Of a stretch of DNA of 34,601 nucleotides, positions 6,471-13,247 are shown piece by piece. Origin of the DNA: JAGQLF01 sp964635995 (GTDB taxonomy: Bacteria > Patescibacteriota > Dojkabacteria > J137). The notes below the pieces were generated by a model, which worked only from the letters and a program-made list of their open reading frames with translations, had not been told where the DNA came from and did no database searches. The stretch is taken from NCBI GenBank assembly GCA_964635995.1, contig CAZWRA010000012.1, forward strand, positions 1 through 34,601. The letters run 5' to 3'. The position numbers and the translations under genes were made by a program. How positions within the stretch are numbered: position 1 is the first letter of the stretch; each line of letters begins with the position of its first letter.

Positions 6471-9203
6471 ATGGATTTATCCAAAGGTTTCAAAGCTTTC
6501 GTAACTGTAGCTTTTGCTGTAGTGTTCGCAGTAGCACCAGCAGTAGTAGCTCCACAGTTAGCATTAGCTGACGCTCCTGAGCTGACATTCGCAGACATAA
6601 CAGGTGATGATGTAACATCAGATCCTAATGGAATTACAGTGTCTTTCGAATCAGATCAGGACGGATACATCATCTATACAGGTGTTTGTGTTTCTGACAC
6701 AATCGAAGCTGTAGACGGTGAGAACTCAGTTACATTCATGAACGTACCTGAAAATGTATACGCTGAAGGAGACTGCCAAATCCGAGTTTTCAATGAAGAC
6801 GGAGAGATTTCAGATCCTTTAGATGTACCTGCATTTACAGTTGATGCAACAGCTCCAAAACTAGCTATTGTTGAGAGAATTGATACTCCAACATCTAGTG
6901 CATCACCAACAATCGACATCTCACTAAGTGAAGATGCTGACGAATTGGTATACGGAGGTGCTTGTAGTTCAGCAACAACATCTGCAGGAGCAGGAACAGT
7001 AACTCTCACTTTAAGAGATGCTGAGACTGAAGATCCTTTCGATTCAGGAACATTCAACGACTGTACTATTACAGCTGTTGATGAAGCTGGAAACGAGAGT
7101 GAAGAATTAGATATTCCTGCATTCGAAGTAATCCTAACAGGAGACATCTTCATTATCCAAACTGGAAATGTTGAGACTCCTACAGGTTCATTAGCTGACG
7201 ATTCAACTAGAGTTATTACAGTTAATGTATCTCACGACGGAGAACTTTATGACGGTGGAGGAACATTACCATGTATTCCTTACCCAAATACAGTTACTGC
7301 TGGATCAAACCAGATTCATCTATCACTAGATTCTGATGATTATTCAGGAGACGCTGGAACAATCTGTATTCTTGATTATGTAGTAGAATTAGCTACAACA
7401 GAAAATCTTGTAGAGTTAGGAGTTGGAGAAGGTTCATTCTCTGATCTTCCTGACCTAACAGCAGCTGATTCAGTAGCTCCAGACATTGATGAGTCAGAAG
7501 CTACATTTGTAGATCAAGACGCAGGATCAACAGCAGGATTTAGATTCACTGTTGACGAAGGTGGAACATGGGCTATTATTGATGACGCTGATGAGACAGG
7601 AACATGTTCTGTAGCTCTAACAGGCGCAACTATCTTAGATGACACTGTTCATCCTGGTGTTAATACAGTTATATTTGATACGGCTACTGGTTCAGGTTTA
7701 GTAAATGGAACATCATATGGAGCTTCTCCAGATGGTTGTGAAATCGAAGTAACTGACATAAGTGGAAATGCATCTTCAGTAGACATGCCACAATTCACTG
7801 TAAACGATAATGAGGGTCCAACTCTTGAAATCGTTAAGGACATTGTTTCACCTGTAGCTTCAGGAGGAACTGCTGTTCTAAGATTCTCTTCAAATGAATA
7901 TCTTGCAGGAACACTATTTAACACAGAAGTTGAAGTTGACCTAGATGGTGATTGCTTCGATACAGAAGAAAACACAGCATGGGACTTCTTGACAGACTTC
8001 ACTGTAGATAGTGAGAACGCTTCAGGAGACATTGAAGTAATGGATCAAGGAACAAATGTTTCTGTGTATAATGAGTTATCTATTGCAAATATGGATGACG
8101 GAACTTACTCAAATTGTAAGGTTCGATTCACTGATGCAAATGGAAATGCAAGTACTACACTAAACATTCCTGAATTCTCAATCGGTCAGGCTGGTCCTGA
8201 ACTTGAAGATCCAAGTTATCAGTCAGGAACTGTTGAAAATCTTGTAACTGTTGAATTTACTTCAGACAGAGCAGGAACATTCAATATTTCTTCTGGTCCT
8301 TGTACAGTAGAAGGTTATCAATCAGAACTACCTTTGGAATCTGGTGATAACTCAGTAACTTTTGACAATTTAGCTGCTGGTGCAACTACTTGCGAAATTA
8401 CTGGTTATGACGAGCAAGGAAGAGTAGGAAACACTTTAACATTTGGACCATTCACAGTTGATGATGATGGAAACCCAGGTCTTGAAGTTGTCTCTGCTGT
8501 AAACCCTTCAACTCTATCATTCACATTCTCTTCTGAAACAGGAGGAGACATCACATACGAAGGATTCTGTTCTTCAACAACTCTAAGAGCTGTTCCTGGA
8601 AACAACACTATAATGTTCAATCCATTACCAGAAGGTCTACTTGTAGACAATTGTGAAGTTACAGTAACTTCAAATGATGATGATGATACTCTTAATGTTG
8701 CTCCATTCACTTCAGAAGGTGAAGCTCCATTAACTGGTGCAGAAGGAACAGTATGGAGATTCTGGAACCCAACAACACTAGCTCATTTCTATACAGCAGA
8801 TCCTGCTGAAGCAAACTATGTTAGAGATGAAAATCCTAACTGGACTTATGAAGCTGCAGTGTTTATGGGATACGTATACGATGCTGATGCAAGTGCATGT
8901 ACTGAGGGAACTGAAGTCTTTCGATTCTACAACCCAACAGTAGGTGTACACTTCTATACAGCTGATGCTGCAGAACGAGACTACATTATCGATACTAATC
9001 CTAACTGGGACTATGAAGCTGTAGCATATTGTGCTCAAGCTGAAATGGCAGAAGGCTTAGTTCCAATGTATCAGTTCTGGTCAGATGCTCGACAAGCTCA
9101 CTTCTACACTATCGATGATGCTGAGAAAGCATATGTAGAGACTGATCTAGGAGACATCTACAGATATGAAGGTATTGTATTCTATGTTATGACTTTAAAC
9201 TAA
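6471..9203 (+). CDS. secreted repeat protein: seven Cys-paired Ig-like repeats plus three DUF5648-type repeats
   Basis: I choose the ATG at 6471 because it starts a clear signal peptide (MDLSKGFK, a hydrophobic core, then ALA-DA cleavage near residue 35); a GTG at 6423 would put a leader transcript region into protein. The mature protein has seven beta-sandwich-like repeats of about 75-110 residues, most ending in a phrase like VPAFTVD. Each holds two cysteines, for example GVCVSD with GDCQIRV and GFCSST with DNCEVTV, suggesting one disulfide per repeat. Residues from about 760 to the end form three DUF5648-type units with the shared HFYT-AE--Y-NPNW-YE pattern. Codons are richer in TTC, GAC and ATC than in neighbouring genes. 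Together with the strong promoter and terminator this suggests high expression. Ligand and function are unknown. It might be an abundant surface adhesin or coat protein. Confidence 0.85.
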   Translation: MDLSKGFKAFVTVAFAVVFAVAPAVVAPQLALADAPELTFADITGDDVTSDPNGITVSFESDQDGYIIYTGVCVSDTIEAVDGENSVTFMNVPENVYAEGDCQIRVFNEDGEISDPLDVPAFTVDATAPKLAIVERIDTPTSSASPTIDISLSEDADELVYGGACSSATTSAGAGTVTLTLRDAETEDPFDSGTFNDCTITAVDEAGNESEELDIPAFEVILTGDIFIIQTGNVETPTGSLADDSTRVITVNVSHDGELYDGGGTLPCIPYPNTVTAGSNQIHLSLDSDDYSGDAGTICILDYVVELATTENLVELGVGEGSFSDLPDLTAADSVAPDIDESEATFVDQDAGSTAGFRFTVDEGGTWAIIDDADETGTCSVALTGATILDDTVHPGVNTVIFDTATGSGLVNGTSYGASPDGCEIEVTDISGNASSVDMPQFTVNDNEGPTLEIVKDIVSPVASGGTAVLRFSSNEYLAGTLFNTEVEVDLDGDCFDTEENTAWDFLTDFTVDSENASGDIEVMDQGTNVSVYNELSIANMDDGTYSNCKVRFTDANGNASTTLNIPEFSIGQAGPELEDPSYQSGTVENLVTVEFTSDRAGTFNISSGPCTVEGYQSELPLESGDNSVTFDNLAAGATTCEITGYDEQGRVGNTLTFGPFTVDDDGNPGLEVVSAVNPSTLSFTFSSETGGDITYEGFCSSTTLRAVPGNNTIMFNPLPEGLLVDNCEVTVTSNDDDDTLNVAPFTSEGEAPLTGAEGTVWRFWNPTTLAHFYTADPAEANYVRDENPNWTYEAAVFMGYVYDADASACTEGTEVFRFYNPTVGVHFYTADAAERDYIIDTNPNWDYEAVAYCAQAEMAEGLVPMYQFWSDARQAHFYTIDDAEKAYVETDLGDIYRYEGIVFYVMTLN

Positions 9204-9238
9204 GCCATCCATAGAAGTACTTAAACTTCAAATCAAAG

Positions 9239-9264
9239 AAACCCCTCTTCGGAGGGGTTTTCTT
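9239..9264 (+). terminator. strong intrinsic terminator with UUCG tetraloop
   Basis: The stem AAACCCCTC / GAGGGGTTT is closed by a C(TTCG)G tetraloop (9248-9251) and followed by TTTTCTTTT. It sits 36 nt after the stop of the repeat protein and should end its transcript. Confidence 0.92.
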
Positions 9265-9389
9265 TTGTGTAAGTTGTTTTTATACATACCTTCCTTATGT
9301 TCTTAGCTAACTTACGACACATGGGGTCCGGTGGATTCTCCGTCAAGCGTGCCCTATAATTAGACATGAGAATTCCCTGGGACTTTTTG

Positions 9390-9415
9390 CATACTTTTTG
9401 GTCACAAAAAGTATG
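9390..9415. repeat. perfect 11-bp hairpin
   Basis: CATACTTTTTG (9390-9400), loop GTCA, CAAAAAGTATG (9405-9415). There is no T-run directly after the 3' arm, so it is not a standard terminator on the plus strand. It has the same T-rich design as the hairpin at 9458-9481. Confidence 0.85.
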
Positions 9416-9457
9416 AAAGAAAAAGATTTATATGAAAATCATATTTTTTTATTATCC

Positions 9458-9481
9458 GTACTTTTTATAACTAAAAAGTAC
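9458..9481. repeat. perfect 9-bp hairpin
   Basis: GTACTTTTT (9458-9466), loop ATAACT, AAAAAGTAC (9473-9481). It is a degenerate echo of the hairpin at 9390-9415: both arms carry TACTTTTT / AAAAAGTA. Confidence 0.85.
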
Positions 9482-9627
9482 CAAAAAGTTTCTGGGGGTA
9501 AAACGCGCCCATCTGTCAGTTAATCTCTCTTTTGTTACTTTGGCGGTTCTGTTTTACCCCCATACCCCCAGCATGTTATTAAAAATTAGTTTGCTAGAAA
9601 ATAAAAAAATGTATAAACCAACTTATA

Positions 9628-9656
9628 TTGGTTGGGGCTGATAATAAAGGTATAAT
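9628..9656 (+). promoter_or_regulatory. promoter of the ABC exporter operon with overlapping palindromes
   Basis: TTGGTT (9628-9633), a 17-nt spacer and a perfect TATAAT (9651-9656) predict a start site at about 9663, one base before the ATG at 9664, so the message may be leaderless. The -10 box is the centre of the palindrome AGGTAT-A-ATACCT (9648-9660), and the -35 box is the right arm of AACCAA-6-TTGGTT (9616-9633). Both could be operators. Confidence 0.6.
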
Positions 9657-9663
9657 ACCTAGT

Positions 9664-10431
9664 ATGAATAAAAATACTATAGATCTTGTTTACGAATTCG
9701 TAAAAACAAGCTTTAAAATGCGTTACCAAAACTCAGTTCTTGGCTTTCTATGGGTTTTAATAAAGCCCTATACAATGTTCGCTGTAATGTTTGTTATATT
9801 TTCAAACATTGTTAGATCTAGTGTTGATAACTATGCTGTTTACCTTCTTATTGGAGTAATTTTCATAAGCTTTATAAGCGAACTTTTGATTCTAGGTCAA
9901 ATGTCTCTGTTAGAAAGAGCAAGTATTATTTTAAAGGTAAATTTTAACCGTCAAATTGCGATTGTAAGCGCTTTAATAGGTTCTGTAATAAACCTAATAA
10001 TAAATTTAATACTTATCTATGTAATTTCTTTAATAACTAAAGTAGATATTTCATTCTTAGGGTTTATATATCTAATTTGTGTTGTTGCTGTAACCTTTAT
10101 CTGGGGATGGGCAATTGCATTATTTACCTCAATTCTAACTGTCAGATTTAGAGATTTGAAAAACATAGTTGAACTTTTAATGTTTGTTTTACAATATGCA
10201 ACTCCAATTTTTTACTCACTTGATGATAATTTCTTACCTGACAAAGTAGCTGACATTATTCGTCTTAATCCATTAACCTTCTTAATGAACCAAATGAGAG
10301 CAGCAGTTGGTGTTTATGGAGAAATGCATCCTTTAGTATTACTACTATTTTTTGCAGTAGGAATAACAGTACTAACATTAGGTTGGCAATATTTTAGTAT
10401 AAATGTAAAAAAGACAGCGGAATATATTTAA
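9664..10431 (+). CDS. polysaccharide ABC exporter, permease (Wzm/TagG type)
   Basis: This 255-residue membrane protein is an ABC-2 type permease of the kind that exports finished, lipid-linked O-antigen or wall teichoic acid chains. The family's N-terminal pattern is present (KTSFKMRYQNSVLGFLWVLIKP, residues about 12-32), followed by about six hydrophobic segments. The middle loop RFRDLKNIVELLMFVLQYATPI and the segment RLNPLTFLMNQMRA are characteristic. The ATG at 9664 is preferred over the TTG at 9628, because the latter lies in the -35 box and would translate through the promoter. The stop is followed directly by the ATPase gene, which fits a two-subunit transporter made in equal amounts. 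The actual glycan exported is unknown. Confidence 0.9.
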   Translation: MNKNTIDLVYEFVKTSFKMRYQNSVLGFLWVLIKPYTMFAVMFVIFSNIVRSSVDNYAVYLLIGVIFISFISELLILGQMSLLERASIILKVNFNRQIAIVSALIGSVINLIINLILIYVISLITKVDISFLGFIYLICVVAVTFIWGWAIALFTSILTVRFRDLKNIVELLMFVLQYATPIFYSLDDNFLPDKVADIIRLNPLTFLMNQMRAAVGVYGEMHPLVLLLFFAVGITVLTLGWQYFSINVKKTAEYI

Positions 10432-11634
10432 ATGAAAGAAGAAGCGGCAATATCAGTAAAAAACATTAATAAACATTTTAAGATCCACAAGGATCAAAAG
10501 AATACTCTTAGACAGCTTTTTGCCTCATTTCTAAACCAAGGAAAGGTTAAAGATTTTACGGCTTTAGAAGATATTAGCTTCGAGGTTTTCAAAGGTGAAT
10601 TCTTTGGAATTGTTGGAAGAAACGGAAGCGGGAAAAGTACTTTACTAAAAATAATTTCTGGAATTTATGCCCCAGATAAAGGAGGAAGTGTAAAGGTAAA
10701 AGGTAAACTAGTTCCATTCTTAGAACTTGGAGTTGGATTTAATATGGAGTTAACTGGGAGAGAAAATGTTTACTTGAATGGAGTTATTTTAGGAATGACT
10801 AGAGAATATATAAAAAAGGTATTTAATAATATTGTTGAATTTGCAGAGCTTGAAGAATTTATTGATGAACCTGTAAAAAATTATTCTAGCGGAATGTTAG
10901 TTAGACTTGCCTTCTCAATCGCAATACAATCTGATGCTGATATTTATGTTCTAGATGAAATCCTGGCTGTTGGAGATATTTCTTTTCAAAGGAAATGCTT
11001 AAGAATTTTTAATGACTTAAAGAAACAAGGTAAGACTGTTTTATATGTTAGTCATTCAATGGAATCAATAGAACAGTTTTGTGATAGAGCTGTTCTAATT
11101 GAAGATCATAAGGTACTTAAAATAGGAAAACCTGATGAGGTAACTGCAATCTATCAAAAACTATTAGCTCCTAAAGAAGAAGTAACTACTGATGCAGAAA
11201 CATCAGATAATAGGTGGGGAACTAAAGAAGTTGAAATTACAAATATAGAAGTATCCTCAAATGGTGAAATTAAAAATTCGTTCAACAGTCAGGAAAATAT
11301 TAATATTAAAATTGATTACTATGTAAATTCTGACATTGAGTCTTTCGCAATTGGAATCGCATTTTACAAAGAGGATGGTACACTTCTTTTCGGAACAAAC
11401 TCATTAAATAGAGGAGAGAAGCTTGAACTAAAAAAAGGAGAGAAAAAATCAATGGACTTTCAAATTTCTGCAAGCTTTTTTCCTAGTGATAGTTATGATA
11501 TTACTATTGCTGCGTACAATATGGCGACAATGACGCCTCTTGATTATCTACATCAAATGCACTCAATAACTGTAAATAATGATTCTAAGGATATTGGTGT
11601 AGTTATCTTACCTTCGGAGTACAAACATTCATAG
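10432..11634 (+). CDS. polysaccharide ABC exporter, ATPase with C-terminal glycan-recognition domain (Wzt type)
   Basis: The first 240 residues or so are an ABC ATPase: Walker A GRNGSGKST at 62-70, the Wzt-typical LVPFLELGVGFNMELTGREN stretch, signature YSSGM (near 153), Walker B DIYVLDEILAVGD and the H-loop SHSMES. It would drive the permease encoded just upstream; the start codon abuts the permease stop. Residues about 255-400 form an extra beta-rich domain resembling Wzt-C. In O8/O9a-type systems this domain binds the modified non-reducing end of the finished glycan, so that only capped chains are exported. The nearby methyltransferases make the same logic plausible here, but that is inference. 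TagH-like ATPases also carry C-terminal extensions, of a different kind. Confidence 0.9.
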   Translation: MKEEAAISVKNINKHFKIHKDQKNTLRQLFASFLNQGKVKDFTALEDISFEVFKGEFFGIVGRNGSGKSTLLKIISGIYAPDKGGSVKVKGKLVPFLELGVGFNMELTGRENVYLNGVILGMTREYIKKVFNNIVEFAELEEFIDEPVKNYSSGMLVRLAFSIAIQSDADIYVLDEILAVGDISFQRKCLRIFNDLKKQGKTVLYVSHSMESIEQFCDRAVLIEDHKVLKIGKPDEVTAIYQKLLAPKEEVTTDAETSDNRWGTKEVEITNIEVSSNGEIKNSFNSQENINIKIDYYVNSDIESFAIGIAFYKEDGTLLFGTNSLNRGEKLELKKGEKKSMDFQISASFFPSDSYDITIAAYNMATMTPLDYLHQMHSITVNNDSKDIGVVILPSEYKHS

Positions 11635-11638
11635 TTTC

Positions 11639-11695
11639 GTCATTCCGGACTTGATCAGGAATCTAACATAGATGCTGAAACATGCTCAGCATGAC
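11639..11695. repeat. palindromic intergenic repeat between convergent genes
   Basis: Outer arms GTCAT (11639-11643) and ATGAC (11691-11695) enclose two hairpins: ATTCCGGA / TCAGGAAT (11642-11662, one mismatch) and ATGCTGA / TCAGCAT (11672-11692). The GTCATTCC...ATGAC layout is that of palindromic repeat families dispersed in several bacterial phyla. It fills almost the whole gap between the converging wzt-like and methyltransferase genes and may terminate both transcripts. Confidence 0.7.
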
Positions 11696-11706
11696 TAAAT
11701 TGGAAA

Positions 11707-12333
11707 CTATTTCCTTCTTAAATATCCTCTTGGATTAAAAGTAATAAAGAATTTTTCTCTGTTTGAATCAATTTCGAATTCATTGTTATTCTCCATAAAT
11801 ACATCGATTGCCTCCATAGGCCCAGGACCAAATTCATCGTAAGTCGGATGACCATTAACATTGGAATCTTCAACAATCAGATAGCTTCCCTTAGTGACAA
11901 ATTGGTTATAGAGTTCAAGCTCTTTTAAAACATGATCTTTTGAATGATCAGAGTCTAAGATAACTAGAACACTTTTTGCGTTAGCTACTTCTTTTCGAAC
12001 CATTTCAATAGTTTCTGTAGCAACAGAAGAACCTTTATAATAAGTTATTCGTTGATGTTCAGGTCGATCAGGAAAATCTTCAATGTCAATTGTAACTATT
12101 CGTCCATTTGAATTCACCAAGTCTAGTAAGTGTGCCATATAAAGAGCGCTTCCACCTTGCCATGTTCCAGTTTCAATAATTAAATCAGGTTTTATCTCAA
12201 AAAATATTTCTTGATAAATCCACATATCGAAAGGGCATTTATAAATTGTATACCCCATCCACTTTGTTTGTTCCCAAACACCGCTTGTATAATATAGATT
12301 ATGAAATTTATTTATTATTTCTTTATTATCCAT
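11707..12333 (-). CDS. CmcI-family SAM-dependent methyltransferase or hydroxylase
   Basis: This 208-residue protein matches the cephalosporin hydroxylase / rhamnosyl O-methyltransferase family (CmcI, PF04989). The SAM-binding motif ETGTWQGGS is at residues 54-62, the acidic strand TIDIED at 81-86, the family segment LDSDHSKDHV at 126-135 and the metal-region VEDSNVNGHP at 154-163, followed by PGPMEA. Members in sugar loci methylate hydroxyls of deoxysugars or glycan ends. Its ATG overlaps the preceding gene's TAA (TAATG on the minus strand), so it should be translated by re-initiation. Given the polysaccharide setting, methylation of a sugar is the most likely role, but the substrate is unknown. 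Confidence 0.8.
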   Translation of the reverse strand: MDNKEIINKFHNLYYTSGVWEQTKWMGYTIYKCPFDMWIYQEIFFEIKPDLIIETGTWQGGSALYMAHLLDLVNSNGRIVTIDIEDFPDRPEHQRITYYKGSSVATETIEMVRKEVANAKSVLVILDSDHSKDHVLKELELYNQFVTKGSYLIVEDSNVNGHPTYDEFGPGPMEAIDVFMENNNEFEIDSNREKFFITFNPRGYLRRK

Positions 12334-13247
12334 TAAGGTAAAATTTTTCTAACAAGTTTAATACTTTTTCTATTAAGAGATTTATTTAAAAATTCTATAT
12401 GTTCATCTTTTTTCTTAACTTCTTCTTTTAGTTCTTTAATCTCATTCATTAAATATTTGTGTTCTTCTGCTTTAAGACTTCCCATCGCGATGAATTTATA
12501 AACTTCAATAAACATATTTAAATACTCTTTATTTTTTAATTCTGAAACAGTCTCAGCGCTTTTAAATAATACTCCGAGCCCGTAGTTATGTTTAAATTTT
12601 AAACCTATTGAGTTAGGATTGTCAGCAATAGCTTCTTCAAAAACTTTACAAACACCAAAATCAGAAACATTAACATCATGAAAAATTATTACACCATCTT
12701 TCTTAACTTTATCTTTCCATGTGTTGTAATCATCTTTAACTGCCTCATAAGTATGAAGTCCATCAATATGTAGAATATCTATAGACTCATCTTTAAATTC
12801 TTTAACAGTTTCATTAAAAAGCATTCTAAGTAACTTTACGTTTTGTTCAGGATAATGTTTTCTGACAATTTTTCGAACAAGATCATAAACCTCATCTCCG
12901 TATTCTCCAGTTTGTTCTTCACCTTCCCAAGTATCGACTGCAAAAATTTCAGTATCTAAAGCACTATCTTTCGCAGCTTGAGAAAAAGAGTAAAGGGATG
13001 TTCCTTTAAATGTTCCAAGTTCAACTATTCGTTCAGGCTCAAGGTTTCTAACAAGATCATATGCAAAAAAAGTATGTCCAGTCCAAGGAAGATTATAGTC
13101 TTTGAAATCTTCTTTGTATTTAAAAACTGTAGGGTATAAATCCCAGTTGTATTCAAAGAAATTGCCTCCATCCCATGGTTTTTCAACATTCTCTAACCCT
13201 TGTTTATACTCGAAGAAAGGGTGAAAAAACTTCCAGCTTTTACTCAT
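12333..13247 (-). CDS. class I SAM methyltransferase with N-terminal extension and C-terminal coiled coil
   Basis: The core (residues about 65-235) is a Rossmann methyltransferase of the Methyltransf_24 type: ELGTFKGTS at 76-84 (SAM loop), AVDTWEGEE at 103-111, LHIDGLHTYE at 159-168 and FHDVN at 189-193. These motifs resemble macrocin-like and glycan O-methyltransferases. Residues 1-60 are aromatic-rich, with a repeated FFEY / FFAYD pattern. Residues about 265-293 are charged heptads suggesting a coiled coil, possibly for oligomerisation as in chain-length rulers. It shares a 4-nt ATGA overlap with the glycosyltransferase before it and a 1-nt overlap with the methyltransferase after it. The substrate is not known. 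Confidence 0.8.
   Translation of the reverse strand: MSKSWKFFHPFFEYKQGLENVEKPWDGGNFFEYNWDLYPTVFKYKEDFKDYNLPWTGHTFFAYDLVRNLEPERIVELGTFKGTSLYSFSQAAKDSALDTEIFAVDTWEGEEQTGEYGDEVYDLVRKIVRKHYPEQNVKLLRMLFNETVKEFKDESIDILHIDGLHTYEAVKDDYNTWKDKVKKDGVIIFHDVNVSDFGVCKVFEEAIADNPNSIGLKFKHNYGLGVLFKSAETVSELKNKEYLNMFIEVYKFIAMGSLKAEEHKYLMNEIKELKEEVKKKDEHIEFLNKSLNRKSIKLVRKILP

Larger units (their letters stand above)
9265..9627. repeat. non-coding region rich in inverted repeats
   Basis: No convincing gene lies here. It holds two near-perfect AT-rich hairpins (9390-9415 and 9458-9481), a small one near 9430-9444, and a long-range inverted repeat whose left arm (9492-9504) can pair with either of two right arms (9551-9562 or 9563-9571). 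The higher-GC segment 9321-9380 has no visible counterpart in the window. The architecture resembles a dispersed non-autonomous repeat or a structured RNA gene; one copy alone cannot decide. A TATAAT at 9355-9360 has no good -35 box. Confidence 0.5.

Noticed and set aside
6674..7153. Long minus-strand open frames inside the repeat protein (also 7649-8032, 8405-8710, 8778-9038)
   Set aside because: They mirror the repetitive plus-strand gene, have no recognisable motif and no start signals. The plus strand has a signal peptide and conserved repeats.
9265..9627. tRNA or other classical RNA gene in the non-coding gap
   Set aside because: I looked for a cloverleaf with a T-loop GTTCGAATC-like motif and a CCA-adjacent acceptor stem and saw none; no CRISPR-like direct repeats either.
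9628..9663. N-terminal extension of the ABC permease from TTG 9628
   Set aside because: These codons coincide with the -35 and -10 boxes, and the family's conserved N-terminus begins after the ATG at 9664.
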